Source: Phytopythium helicoides (Eukaryota > Oomycota > Peronosporomycetes > Pythiales > Pythiaceae). From it: a stretch of DNA of 64,000 bases. The stretch covers positions 62,001 through 126,000 of the forward strand of contig JANFNE010000007.1 of assembly GCA_024867545.1 (NCBI GenBank). Direction: 5' to 3'. The notes beneath the pieces are model-generated. The model made no database searches. It was not told where the DNA came from and saw only the letters and a list, made by a program, of their open reading frames with translations. Every line of letters begins with the position of its first letter. Position 1 is the first letter of the stretch. A program made the translations under genes and the position numbers. This document shows, in pieces, positions 30,786-42,779 of the stretch.

Positions 30786-32151
30786 ATGGCCGCGAGCGTG
30801 CGCAGTACGGCGATCAAGCGCATCCAGGGGGTGCGTGGGGCTCGTGTCCCGTCTCAGGGGGCTCTGGGCCAGGTCTGCTTGGCGCTGGCGAGTCGCTGAC
30901 GCGCGCTGGGGCCGCAGGATGTGCGCGAGATGATGACGAACCCGAGCGATCAGTACGCGGCCGCGCCGCTCGAGGTGCGCGCTCTGCTCGAGATGCTGAC
31001 GGGGAGGCGCTAGCGTTCTGAGTGCGCGTGTGCGAAAGACCAACATGTTCGACTGGCACTTTACGCTGCGCGGACCGCGCGACACGGAGTTCGAGGGCGG
31101 CATCTACCACGGACGCATCCTGCTGCCCACTGACTACCCGTTCAAGCCGCCCAACATCATCCTGCTCACGGTATGAAGCTAGCTTCTAGAACGTGGGAAG
31201 GCGAGCTGGATATGGGACTTACGAGTGCACTGGAGGCAGCCGAATGGCCGGTTCGAGGTCAAGAAGAAGATCTGCCTCAGCATCTCGGCGTACCACCCGG
31301 AGGAGTGGCAGCCGGCGTGGGGAGGTACGAGCGAGCGTTGACGTGGTGGTGGCTTGCTTGTTTGAGAGCTAAATACTGCTTTTACAATGCAGTTCGACTC
31401 ATCCTGGAGGCGTTGATCAGCTTCATGCCGACCAAGGGTGAAGGCGCCATCGGAGCGCTCGACTTCCCGGCAGAGGAGCGGCGACGCCTGGCCAAACTGG
31501 TAAGGACGGATGCTTTTGTGATATGGAGCCACCCCGCGGCTAATGCTAGTCGACGTGCAGTCCGTAGACTACAAGTGTGACGTGTGCGGGCGTGTGGCTG
31601 ATCTGCTTCCAGAACTCGAGGACAAGGAGGACGCCGCCGAAGAGGACAAGACAAAGTCCAAGTACGCCGACCAAATCGCCCAGCTGCACATGCACAGTCT
31701 GGAAGGAGCATCACCACCGGCAGACACCAAGCCGTCCGCAGATACCAAGCCGTCCGCAGATACCAAACCCTCGGCTAACTCTAGCGTTGCCGAAGAAGAG
31801 AAGCCGGCAGCTCAGTCTTCGGTCAAGACTACAACTCATGATGACGCTGAAGAGAAGATAGAAACTCCATCAGCGGTAAGTCAAATCCCAGAACCCGACT
31901 TGAATGGAGCACCAGAAGCAGCACCTGCTGTGGCTCAACAAGAGATTCCAGCAGTAGAAGAAGCGGAAGAAGTCCCGATTGGGGAGCCTGTCTTCATTGA
32001 TGGCGAACTGCCTGCTCTCGCCGCTGGCAGGATCACGCGCGACCCAGACGGCTTCGACGTCTTCCTCCAGTACCTGACCTACGCGCTCGTTGTCGCTCTC
32101 TTTGCGCTTGTCTACAAGAAGTTGTTGCAAATGCACGGCATTCTCCAGTAG
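30786..32151 (+). CDS. Membrane-anchored ubiquitin-conjugating enzyme E2 (UBE2J/UBC6 type)
   Basis: Six exons, 30786-30830, 30918-30974, 31039-31170, 31240-31324, 31393-31499 and 31561-32151, all in phase, 338 aa. UBC6/UBE2J enzymes sit on the ER face and ubiquitinate ERAD substrates. The core shows MFDWHFTLRGP, GGIYHGRILLPTDYPFKPPN, PNGRFEVKKKICLSISAYHP with the active-site Cys in KKKICLS, and EEWQPAWG. This family lacks the HPN motif of other E2s, as here. A CDVCG segment, an acidic Ser/Pro-rich spacer with three copies of a SADTKP repeat, and a C-terminal tail anchor (YLTYALVVALFALVYKKLLQ) follow. The first intron boundary (CAGGGG|GTGCGT) is the least certain. Confidence 0.9.
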
Positions 32152-32374
32152 AGGAGCTCCTGACTACCATGCCTTCAAGGGTGTGTGTGTCAAAGAGCAG
32201 ACCAAGACTTGCTTCGCTTTTCTTTATCTAAGAGAGAGGGTATATCTCAGTTCTGGCACAGCACCACTGTAGGCGGACTTTCATGGTTCGATCAATCTCA
32301 ACATGTAGTCATGTCTCCACATTTGTTTCGCTACAGCATTTGCTGTGCCACATTTGTCTCTACAGTGATCGAGT
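32152..32374. other. Convergent intergenic gap
   Basis: 223 nt between E2 and GatB gene ends, AT-richer; no gene. Confidence 0.4.
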
Positions 32375-34364
32375 CTACTGGCCGCTCAGACCATCCAGAA
32401 GCTGCTTCATGACCTCATTTGCACGCTCTGGATGCACGCGTCCTCCGCTGTTCTTCATCACTTGGCCGATGAAGAAGCCGAAGAGCTGTGTCTTGCCTGC
32501 GAGGTATGCCTCGACATTCTTTTTCGACTTCTGCAAAAACCACGACAACAACCAAATCATGTAAGCACGGAGAACAAATCAACAGTGAATAACATTTCGC
32601 AGAAACCCACCGGGTCATCGAGCACGGACTGGCAAAGCGCGCGAATTTCGTCCGTATCCTGGATTTGTTTCCAGCTCTTTGCCTCCACGATTTCTAGCGG
32701 AGACGCATTTGAAGAGTTCTCGTAGAACATCAACTCTAGGACATCCTTCGCAATCTTGCCGGAAATGGTACCGTCCACAATCAAGTCGATCAGTTCGCCG
32801 AGCTGGGTGGCACTCACGGGGACAGCTTGCAATGTCGCCATTCACGGACTTCAAATGACCGAAAAGGTCATTCAATACCCAGTTGACAACAACCTTATAC
32901 GGTCGCGAAGATTTGGAGGCCACCTGCTCAAAGTATTGAGCAGCGCCAGCTTCGTTCACGAGCACGGAGCTCTCGTAACTGCTCAGTCCGTAGGTAGCGC
33001 TCAACCGATCCTTGAGCGCCTCAGGAAGCTCTGGTAGCTTCGAAGCAATATCCTCGATCACATGTTCAGGAACAACAAGCGGTGGAAGGTCTGGCTCTGG
33101 GAAGAACCGGTAATCCTTAGCTCCTTCTTTCGATCGCATGCGTTTCTGCCAGACGCGAGCGAAACGTTAGGTGAGTCAAAGCCTCGAACAAAGAAATAGA
33201 CTACGTACAGTCTCGCCTGTGATGGCATCAAAAGACCGAGTTTCACGGTGCACTTCACCGCCCTGTTGCTCGATGAGCTCAATTTGCCGCCGTGCCTCGT
33301 ACTCGGCTGCACGCATCATGTGGCGGATACTGTTCATGTTCTTCACCTCGACGCGCTCTCCAAAGGGGGCGTCTGAACACGCCATGTTATTGTTCTCATC
33401 GAATGTAGTAGGCCGGACACTCACGTTCAGATCACAGCGCATGGAGCCTTCCTCCATGTTGCCGTCGCAGACTCCAAGGTGACGCAGTAGGTGCTGTAGC
33501 TGACGCATCACCTGCCCAGCCTCCTGCGGGCTGCGCAAGTCAGGCTCCATGACGATCTCCATTAGCGCCGTGCCTGCGCGGTTCAGGTCCACCACGGTGC
33601 TGTCTGGCTCTAGGTCATGGATGCTCTTGCCTGTCAGTCGCGACAAGCAAAAGAGGGTTAGCATTGTGGCCATGCACGAGCGTCCAGTTGATACACACCG
33701 GAGTCCTGCTCGATCTGGATGCGCGCGATCCGCACGCTGCGCGGGATCACGTCCTGCATTACACCAAAGCACGCGCTGTCAGCGGCAGTGCACTAGATCC
33801 AACGCATCGCAAGAGCCCTCAACGGACCTCCTGGGGGTTGGCGGCGGCCTTGGCCTGCTGCCTGGCCTTCCACTTGCGCAGCGCCTCGTTCTTCTCCTTC
33901 CTGGACTTGTACTTGGACGCGTCGAAGGCCTCGTCCTCGTCGCTCTTGTCGACGTGCTCGCTCACGACGGCCGAGGCCGGCAGGTCGAAGCGCAGCACGC
34001 CGTCCGTGGCGATCGGCGCGCGCTGCTGCGTGAGCTGGTAGCCGAGCGGCAGGTCGCAGTAAAAGTAGTGCTTGCGCTCGAAGACCGAGCGCGGGTGCAC
34101 CGTGGCGCCCACCGCGAGGCTCGTGCGGATGGCCTGGCGCACGCACTCGCCGTTCACGACGGGCAGCGTGCCGGGCAGCGCCGCGTCGAAGAAGCTCACG
34201 TTGCGGTTGGGCAGCGCCGACGCCAGCGTGGCCGACGCCGCGCCGCTCATGAGCTTGGAGCTCGACAGCACCTGCGCGTGCACCTCCAGCCCGATGCAGA
34301 CCTCCCACAGGCCGCCGCGCTGCCCGCGCAGCAGCTGCAGCAGCGGCTTGGCCCCGCTCGCCAT
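32375..34364 (-). CDS. Glutamyl-tRNA(Gln) amidotransferase subunit B, mitochondrial (GatB), with a +1 frame break
   Basis: GatB is the kinase/transamidase subunit of GatCAB, which converts Glu-tRNA(Gln) to Gln-tRNA(Gln) in organelles. Exons 34364-33828, 33753-33699, 33630-33209, 33145-32611 and 32530-32375; about 567 aa if one base is discounted. Landmarks are [94 protein letters not shown] and the YqeY-like tail [20 protein letters not shown], then [13 protein letters not shown]. At a CCCC run (32818-32821) the frame moves by +1 between NGDIA and VSATQLGEL; an extra C explains it. An alternative upstream ATG at 34475 exists, but the Met at 34364 with a short basic leader is preferred. Confidence 0.9.
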
Positions 34365-34502
34365 GGTGATGGATGCGCGAGTGGCCTCGTGCGGCGAAGA
34401 GCTACGCGCGCGCCGATTCGCTGAAAAAAGTGTGTTATACAATTTTAGCCAATCATAGGAGGGAATGTGGGTCATTATCTCGGGGTTAGGAGGGTATCCG
34501 TG

Positions 34503-35548
34503 TCAAAGGCGGCAGGACGCGGCTTGCTCATGGACGGCGCCGCCTAGCAGGTCCTCTAGGCCGTCGATGACGGCGTTCGAGGACGCCACGGGGTCTTCGA
34601 AGATCATTAGATGACCCAGGTCTTGCATTGGAGCGTGCAGGCTGTAGATGTCGGGGTGTCGGTCCGCAAAGCCCTGGAAAGTTGGGATGTCGAGCAGCCG
34701 AGTCTTGGAGCCGTAGTGGAAGTGCACGCGGCACTTGACGCCCGCAATCTCGGCGTCCGAGAGCTCCAAGCGAGGCCCAGCGTACACTGCAGCCTCTGTG
34801 AGCGGGTGGTTGGCCAGGATCGCCCGGGAGGAGTCCTTGTCTCCGGCTGTGACGATGGCTCCATCGACCCAGTCGCGGAGACTCTCGCGGTCCCAGGACG
34901 AAAAATTGGGGTACGACTCGAAGAAAGCGCGCGCTGCTTGCTTGGAGGGCCTGGAAAGCACCACAACACAACAGCAGCGGTTAGAGCCTTGGTCGACTAT
35001 TTTCCACGCGGGTTTTCGAGCCTCCAAACGCAGACGAAGACGCACCACTCCTGGTCGCGTTTGAGTGTCACGCTCACCAGAAAGTCGATCGACTTCTTGT
35101 ACTCCTCAGTGATGACGCCGTAGACGGGCTCGAACAGGATGAGTCCGTCGAACATGCCCGGGTTGCGCGCCTCGGTGGCCCAGAGCGTGGCGGCTCCCAT
35201 CGAGTGGCCGACGCCAATCATCGGCTGTCGCCGTTCGGACGCGTCGCAGCGCTCTCGCAGCGCCTTGAACTCGCTGAAAAGCGCGTCAGGGACGATCTTC
35301 GACCAGTCGTTCATGGCGTGCCGGACCCTCGGCCTGCTCGCGTCCTCGTTCTCGAAAAACACGGCGGCCGACTCGTGCGCGCGCCGGTCGTGCTTGTCGC
35401 CGTGCAGGGGGAGACAAACCGCATGGCAGTCGACGCCGCTCCCACCGGTCAACCGACTGACGACCGCCGACTGCTGAACGCGGCGAGCCACCGGCCGCCA
35501 CGCCTCCTTGCAGAAACCGTTGCCGTGCACGAACACGAGTGTCGCCAT
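34503..35548 (-). CDS. Alpha/beta-hydrolase copy 1
   Basis: Two exons, 35548-35046 and 34950-34503, 316 aa. The intron splits a Trp codon (TG|GTGCGT ... tttccag|G), the feature shared by all eleven copies. The sequence begins MATLVFVHGNGFCKEAW (oxyanion HGxG), with nucleophile Ser ~116 in GVGHSMGAA, the conserved LILFEPV strand, and a C-terminal DLGHLMIFEDP whose His is the likely catalytic base. It is the most divergent member and lies only 138 nt downstream of GatB's ATG. Such proteins are often annotated as S33-type peptidases or esterases; the substrate is unknown. No signal peptide, so probably cytosolic. Confidence 0.85.
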
Positions 35549-35984
35549 GACGCCCAAGCGCGAATGACCAAGTCGTGAGGTGCGTCAGCGACCACGCGTG
35601 TATGTGGACCACCCAAGCGCTGGTTGAAGTTGGCACGGTCAGTTAGTTATCCAACGTGTCTGACGTGATGAATCAACAGCAACAACTTCCATTCCACGTG
35701 AGCCCCCACGTGGCGACTGCCACCACTTCAAGTGTTTCTGTCACGACATGGAAGTTGTTGAGTCTACGGCTTGAATGCAGGAAGGGCTCGGTTCTTCACG
35801 GAGGATTCGTCAAACGCTTTGAGACTGGGGCTCACATCTTATCAACTGTTTGGAAGCAACCCACTCGATGAGCTGCAGTTTTACTCCCAAAACTCGAATT
35901 CTCATCAAATGTTTGGACGGAATACTCCAACATGCATCGAATCAACTGTTTGGACGCGCCGCTCCCTACCAAATATACTGAAAG
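35549..35984. promoter_or_regulatory. Promoter of hydrolase copy 1 with a thrice-repeated 14-mer
   Basis: 436 nt between copies 1 and 2. ATCAAMTGTTTGGA (M = A or C) occurs at 35841, 35904 and 35941. No gene seen. Confidence 0.4.
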
Positions 35985-37062
35985 TCACATACGAGAATGC
36001 TGCAGGAGCATGCCCAGCTGAAACGTGAGTGCACCAAGCACCTCAGTTGCGCACGCAGCGGGATCCTCGACTACCATGAGATGCGTGCAGTCCATGATCG
36101 GCTTGTCAGCAAATCGGTATATGAATGGATATCGCTCGGCGAGATCCGCAAACACGTGCGGCTGGAAGAGCCGCGTGTTCTCCGCGTAGTGGATCGACAC
36201 TTGACATTTGAGGCTTGCATGGGTGTGCTGTGAGAGCCACAGTGGAGGTCCGCATGAGAAAGCTGCCTCCAGCTCCGGTGGACAGCCCAGTGTGACGGAG
36301 AAACAGTCGTAAGGATGAGGAACGATGGCGCCGCCAAACCAGCTCCTCAGGCTTTCGCGGTCCCATTTGGCAAATCGTTTGGCAGTCGCGACATGGTGCT
36401 CGGCGACTGAGATCGATGACCTGACACGTGCGTAGGAGGCGGGGGTGACTCGTGAGGTGATATCAAACGCAATAATGAACATGACCTCTGCCTCACCACG
36501 TAGACGTGCGCTGCAGTGTGGCTGCAACGACCAGGTCGAGGAGTGTGGCACTCGCTACAAACTCGTCAGGATGTCCGTAAATCGGCTCAAAGAGGATCAA
36601 GCTGCTGAATAACCCGTCTTGTGTCGCAACTGCATTGAGGAGTGCAGAAGCACCCATGGAATGACCCACGCCGACGAGGAAGCGTCTGGTCCTTTTCGTT
36701 TCGGTCGCACACACTTTGCCATCAGTGTTGTGCCACGATCTAGCCGCTCTCACCACTGCAGTGGTTGTCCATTCGACCCACGAGTTGGCTGGATGCTCGA
36801 CTCGGTACGACGAAAGCGCGGACTCTTTGGATATTGAACAAGTGACGCGCGGCATCGGCTCTTCCTCGCCCAGTTTGAATACTCTGCTCTCGCTCCCGTG
36901 GTACGGCAAGTCGATTGTCTCGTATTTGAATTGCACACCTGATGCGGCGGAAAGTATCGATGACTGCTGGACGCGACGAATGATTGGTGTCCAAATCTCC
37001 TTGCAAAATCCTCCACCGTGGACGAAGAGCAAAGTGACTACGATGTGTGGATCGGACGACAT
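35985..37062 (-). CDS. Alpha/beta-hydrolase copy 2
   Basis: Exons 37062-36497 and 36420-35985, 333 aa, donor GTGAGG, acceptor cgtgtcag, Trp codon split. N-terminal TLLFVHGGGFCKEIW; nucleophile Ser ~135 in GVGHSMGAS; LILFEPIYG; His in DCTHLMVVEDP. An insert of ~30 residues (VFKLGEEEPMPRV...RVEHPANSW) separates it from copies 4, 5 and 9-11. Near-identical partner: copy 6, in the same orientation 17 kb away. Confidence 0.85.
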
Positions 37063-37241
37063 GTGGATGTTAGAAGGTGTGAAAAATCGAAAATGAAGTG
37101 GGAGTAGTTCGGCAAGAAGAGATTGAAGGAAGCGAGCAAGCTAGAACGATAGTTTTGCTGGTGTATTCACAGGAGAGTGGCACCATGTATGCCGCCATGG
37201 TGCAATCTCCGGTTCTCTGTGACTGCCACTGGTGAAGCTCT
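37063..37241. other. Gap between hydrolase copies 2 and 3
   Basis: 179 nt, promoter of copy 2. It corresponds to 54317-54485 in the duplicated segment, with small indels. Confidence 0.4.
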
Positions 37242-38267
37242 CTACAGTTTGGAAGTGGTGTTGAATATTGGAAATGTCGCCAAGTCGGCAAGGATTGTAG
37301 CCGTGCATGCGTCTGGATCCTCCATCACCAACGTGTGGGAAAGGTTTGGAATGGGAGTGCGCAGCGTGTAAGTTTCTGGAAATTGTTCAGCAGCCTGTTC
37401 GAACCACTCAAGATCGACAATACGCGAGCGGCCTCCGTTTTCCAAAACAATCTTGCATCGAGGAGTTGCACGTTGCTCTTCTGTAAACCAAAGGCGCCAT
37501 CCGCAATAAATCGACGCTTCGATTGCAGGAGCACAAGCAAGCGTCATAGGGCCCTCAGCTGTATTGGATGTATTCGGGGTGGCAGGAACAACAGCTCCAT
37601 CGAACCAGGCATCGAGGCTCTCACGATTCCAAGATGAGAAGTTCTTCCACCGATGAAAGTGGTCGTGAGCGGCTTTCTCGGACGGCCTAGCAATTTGCAA
37701 ATCAACATGTTAGCGTAGGTAGCAGACGGATTACCTTCTACCTCAAACCAAAACCAGACAACAATCGCACCATTGGGACTCTCGCTGAAGCGTGATAGAG
37801 GCCAAAAAGTCGAACCTCGCACGGACATTTGAGTAATTTGGTCCGTAGATGGGTTCAAACAATACCAAGCCACCAAAGCTGCCAGGATGATCAACCTCAG
37901 TCTTCCACAGTGCTGATGCTCCCATTGAGTGTCCAATCCCGATGATCACATTTCCAGGAGGAGAGGTACTCTGGATTTGCTTCACCGCCTTGTACACCGC
38001 AGCAGAAGCCCAACCAGACCACGAATTTCCCGGATGAGTCACGCGAGGATTCGTCTCTTCTCCATTCACGTAGTAGATTTGGGGCAGCACCGACTCGTCG
38101 CGGTTTTCGCCATGAAATGGGAGGTCAATAGACTCGAACGAAGCTCTGCGAAGTTGGGAAGCCTGACTAAGTCGACGCACGATGGGGTTCCATGCCTGCC
38201 GGCACAACCCCGCACCATGAACGAAGAGAAGCGTAACTTGCTGCGGAGTGGAGACCTGCTGCGCCAT
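37242..38267 (-). CDS. Alpha/beta-hydrolase copy 3
   Basis: Exons 38267-37771 and 37686-37242, 313 aa; the frame opens from a TTG at 38276 but the ATG at 38267 is used. Sequence shows VTLLFVHGAGLCRQAW, Ser ~114 in GIGHSMGAS, LVLFEPIYG and NLSHTLVMEDP. The region after the penultimate strand reads LENGGRSRIVD, unlike other copies. Partner copy 7 differs at few positions (for example LRRASFESID versus LRGASFKTFD). Confidence 0.85.
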
Positions 38268-39721
38268 GGTTGGCAAACTCCGAAGTGTTCCTGACTGGAA
38301 TTCGTCACTGTTGGCTTCGCTGTAGCGGATGTTGACGCGAATGAAAATGCTTACGCGACTGGTGCACGTTGAACCACAGCAACATCTGAAGGTCTTGGAT
38401 TGTGGTGCTCGGCGACAGCGTGATCAGGTTTCTTGTCATGCGCTCGATCAAATGACCAACCCAGCACTTGTTCTTGGTCATGGTTAGTGGAAAGCCGTCG
38501 TCAGACTATCAGTAAGATGAAGCCCTCTTACTCGATTTTGAGCGAGACCATCATAGCCGACAACAGCTTGAAGCATCTTGCGATGAGGATTTTCGTGGTT
38601 GAGTCGGATCGCTTTACTATCGCTTGTAGTCTATTCAAGTTGTAAAAGTTCTGCCGTGGTCTTCATGTGGTTTCGTGAGACCAGCGAAAAAAAAAAGTGT
38701 TTGCGATGAATACAAGCAGAGGACACACACACACACAAATACAGAGGCGTCACGATATGTGATCCGAATCGCCACCGCACACGTCCTATGACACGGTTTT
38801 GCGGCAGTCAATTGGCATCAGCTCGCTAAATTGCTGGTTTTTCACGATGCGCCGCCGCTGACACCGCTTGTAGCTCGAAGCAAGCAAGTGTTCGCTGACG
38901 AAACGCGGCCTTCGCAATGTAAAGCAACCAGCTCGTCCGGATCTTGACAGTTATCTGAGCGCCTGCGCCAAATACCCACCTCGCAGCTTCTAGTCCGTTT
39001 GGTCGGGTACATTGTTGGTACATTATTTCCCTAGGTTTGGGTCTAAGAGTTGTGTCAGTGCTCTGACTGACGGCAAGCCGACGACCCGCCACCAAACCGC
39101 CACATCGCCGCCCACGCCCTGTGTATGTTAGAGCCGAAAATCTTCACGGATGGCGCCGAACACACGCTGCTTACCGATCCACCCTGCAACAATAAGTCGC
39201 AACCGATGCTGCTGCAGCCTGGATGATGCGGGTGCCACCCCGACATGCCGCTGCTCATAGACATATTGCCGGACGACCAGCTCGCAGAGTCGCCTCCGCT
39301 CCACAGTATACAGCCGCCGACAACATTGCGCTGGACTGCCACTTTTTTAATGTTCGAGCTAAACTAATCCACCCACTCTGCGCGCATTCTAACAACGGCG
39401 CGTTTCAACTCTTGCAACGCATGAACATCTCTGTGTTTGATGGAGCGTCGATATCAGGGTCTATGATGTGCATTGATGCTTCGTTGACTTTCATGTTGAC
39501 TACCACGTCACCCAAGCTGTGCCGTGAAAATTGGTCTCTTCATTGTTGGATTTGAGGAAATTGGGCGCCTTTGCTATGCACAAGGAGTTGCATGCAAAGT
39601 TTGCACGCGGTTCCTTGTAGGCTGGGGATAACCGTTAGAATGTGCGTTGGTTATCCTATTTCTTGGTGATTTTTTCCTCGTCGAGCAGTGGTGGTTGCGA
39701 CGTAAAACGCCGAGCACTGCG
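38268..39721. other. Intergenic region; decayed duplicate and microsatellite
   Basis: 1.45 kb without a supportable gene. The first ~500 nt are the promoter side of copy 3 and partly match 55512-55935; both contain a GATGAATACAA...AATACAGAGGC stretch. An A-run (~38686) and a CA microsatellite (~38727-38742) occur. Short frames at 39055-39342 and 39223-39555 show no recognisable domain. Confidence 0.4.
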
Positions 39722-40713
39722 TTGTGAACGACATGGTTCAATAAGCATTAGTGGCGGTATCTGCACCATCTGGTAATGCGACGAGGTGTTGCAGGGCAAA
39801 TTTATGAATAACGCAAATACGAGTTGATCCTCACCGTGAGAAATGTGCAAGGCGACGCTATCGGTATGGCTGTGAAATCTCGGGTGTCAGCTAGCTGGTT
39901 AGTTCTGAACGGGTCGTACAAGGGTTAGACCTGTCAATGGATCTGATCGAAACAGGGAACTTTTCACAGCCAAATCAGTCCGAGACGCGTCGTTATGAGT
40001 CCGAGGAGCGACAACCCCCAATGATTTCGATTAGCACCTGCACAACTATGTTGGTGAAGTCGAAGGTGCTGCATATATGACGAGCGGCATGGGTTTTCGT
40101 TGAGGGGGTCAGTCGTGATTTCATCTCACAGAACTGTGAACCAATTGTTTCGATAGGATCTTTCGCAGCAGACGATGATGGTGTGGCTTAGTCTTTCAGA
40201 TCTAGCTCTTTTGGTGTTGCGGAGAAGTCTTGATCTCTGGTGGCGCGAGTTCTATGAGCACCGCGTCGGCAAGGTGCTATGGTCGGTGACCTGAAGCTCG
40301 TGGGTGGGTTTTCTGCTGGGAGCGACGCGGGTGGGGTCGGATGGCTGAGAAAGGCAGCTTGAAGGAAATGCGAAGGCGGTGTGCGTTGTCTATAATAAGT
40401 AGCGCTAGCAGATTCGTGTCCATGGCATATGATAGAAGTTGTGCATCATTTGGAGCAATAGCCTGTGCTAATATCTGCGAAGGCAACGCATCGTTGGCCG
40501 ACCGAAGCTTCAGCGGTGGCGTCTGTGCCTATATGTCTAGGAAATGACAGCTGATACAAACAACCCCGCAGCACTACCAGCATAGATGCGATTGGATGTT
40601 TGCTGTTTCAAGAACACTGACTTGCTGCTATTGTTGTTGAAGAGGTCTGCCATGCTTCTTGAAGATCGCCGCGCTGCAGCTCCGGTATCCGAGTAAATGC
40701 TTGCTACCTTATA
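39722..40713. repeat. Outer part of inverted-repeat left arm
   Basis: Matches the reverse complement of 63023-64000 almost base for base: 39722 pairs with the last base of the window, and 40713 with about 63023. No conserved reading frame: a short frame on the right arm (63081-63287) has a stop codon at the matching Trp codon here. Confidence 0.75.
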
Positions 40714-40895
40714 CCTGTGGCGCGCGTCGTATTTCTCCGGCGCGAGATCTCTCAGCGTCCAACACTGATTATATCGTTTGCTTGGAACCCCACATACTGC
40801 GATGCTACGTATGACATTGACACACTTAGTTTAGGACTCCATTTCTTCGGCAATGCTCTGAGACGGCATGAAAAGTTCGATGAGTGTAAGATCAC

Positions 40896-42190
40896 TCAGC
40901 AAAATCGATCGCAATAGAGTCTCGTCCGATCGAATGAGGGCATACAGACGGTAGTTACCGGACACCCCATCGAGCTGTAGCTACTTCCAATTGTCAGAGA
41001 CACAACGCCTTCGGCGCTGCACGCAAAGCTAGCACTCGTGGCAACGCTGGTACAACTTGTCGTTGTGATGCTGCTCGGGATGCACAAGTAACCGAATGCT
41101 CCACTGCTGCTACTGTCGGCGCATCTATTAGTCACCGTTCCTACCACTTTCTCAGCACCCCGCCACAGATGACGACTCACAACTACCCATCCTGCTAACT
41201 CCAATCGACACCAACGTGCTTCATTCAAACTATATCCCGACATCGAGGTGACACAGACCTCATGGCACCCAGCAATAGAAAGTAGCACGTCACTGGTGAC
41301 TGAGCTCGCCGACGTCGTGCTCGCAGAGCTTGCGCCGCAAGAGATCAAGACTTCTCCGGCAGCGCCCGTCGAGCTCGAGCCGCCAGACACAGCCATGCGA
41401 CCACCGTCTGCAATGGACGAGCCCACCGACACGACAATGTCGCCGTCAGAGACGCTGCTCACTGACCCTCTCGATGGCGTCACCGCGCCGGAGCTCGCGC
41501 TAGTCACGCTTGACACGAACACACTGCCGATCGTCGTCAAACTCGCGCCACTCGACACACGCACTGAGGCGCCGGCAGTCGAAGATCTTGTACCACCCGA
41601 CACACTCATGTCGACGCCGACCGACCCAGCGGCGCCGGACACCGACAAAGACCCACCAGTGACGACAGACGTTGAGCTGCTCGCACCGCTAGAGAAAGTC
41701 ACGTTTCCTCCGGACAGCCTGCCAAAGCTGCCAGACAAGCTCACCACACCGTCAGAAGCAGTCGTGGACGCATCTGACGAGATCGCTCGACTCCGCTCTC
41801 CACGGCGCCCATCGCAGCACTTGAACCCACGCTCGCGGCGCCGCTTCTTGTCGACTTGCCCTCACCGTTCAATATACAAACGCTGCCGTTCACGGAACAT
41901 CCGTCCGCAATGTCGATCTTGCTGACAAACGACACCGACGATCCGCTTCCAATGCACACAGACCCACTCGACGCGCCAGAGTCGTCACTCGTCACTGTCA
42001 TGTTGCCGCTGCTATTACTGCTGCTGCTCGCAGCACCGAGCGTCGAGATCACCACCGAGCCGCTCGTCGACAAGCCATCGCCATTCGTCACGGATACAGA
42101 ACCACCAACTGAGCAGACCGATGTCTCTCCATCCACCGTCCCGTCGCCGACCACCCCCTGTGCGTATTGGCACTCAGAAGTGAGGTGCAA
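40896..42190 (-). pseudogene. Decayed Ser/Gly/Val-rich repeat protein
   Basis: Two adjoining minus-strand frames (42190-41741 and 41747-40896, different frames, overlapping by 7 nt) both encode repeats of about 30-40 residues built on alternating small and beta-branched residues, such as GGSVSVTNGDG, SGSVVIS, GGSLSVSGAAGSVGVDMSVS and DGDIVVSVGSS. The pattern suggests a beta-solenoid or adhesin-like surface protein. No ATG opens the first frame and a frameshift separates the two, so I call it a pseudogene fragment. The last ~130 residues are Cys-containing and non-repetitive. The family is not one I can name. Confidence 0.5.
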
Positions 42191-42302
42191 TCGCGCTACT
42201 TACTGGTCCACTTCACATCAGCGCGCGGTTGCCAAGCCAACCCTGCACGATGCGGATACGCCACCTTCAAGTCTGGAGGCTGAGCTGTGAATATAAATAT
42301 TC

Positions 42303-42779
42303 ACAGTCCGCGACACCATCGAGAGAACCTTTGGCAATTACGTTTATAGTTTTGACCGTATCGAAAATCTAAAAGTATGCTGAGGAAACTATGGCTCTGC
42401 GTTTCCCACAGGTGCCGAAGTTACTACGTTTTGACAGCTTTTGGGGTGTCGACGAAAATAAAGCAGCATGAGCACAATGTTTGAAACAGTTTAAAACATA
42501 ATGGTACCACAAATTAGGAACAAAATGACACTATAGTGTCACTAAAAGGAATGAAATGTAGCGGTAAGAGCTCATTTCCGGACAGCATGACCGACATGTA
42601 TGCGCTATTATGTGTGATGACTATGGATACGACAGCTTGGAGTCAAATCGACTTCCAGACGTCAAAAATAACCCGCGTGAGGAGGTTCAAACTAGAAAAA
42701 ATCGTATTGTTTTACTCTTTTAAGCGTACTGCAACACGGTGTGCACACGAAAGGTTCTCTCGATGGTGTCGCGGACTGT
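42303..42779. mobile_element. Non-autonomous TIR element (MITE-like), 477 bp
   Basis: A perfect 30-bp inverted repeat bounds it: ACAGTCCGCGACACCATCGA... at 42303-42332 and its complement at 42750-42779. The interior is AT-rich and non-coding. No target-site duplication is obvious (flanks ..ATTC and CAGA..). It sits inside the 2.3-kb insertion. Confidence 0.65.

Noticed and set aside
31873..31893. GTAAGT...CAG pair inside the last E2 exon
   Set aside because: The interval is about 16 nt, too short for an intron, and the frame is open through it.
32281..32300. B-box-like GGTTCGATCAA
   Set aside because: No A box or cloverleaf around it; not a tRNA.
39055..39555. Possible small genes on both strands near 39.1-39.5 kb
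   Set aside because: Overlapping short frames without domains or splice signals; weak codon bias.
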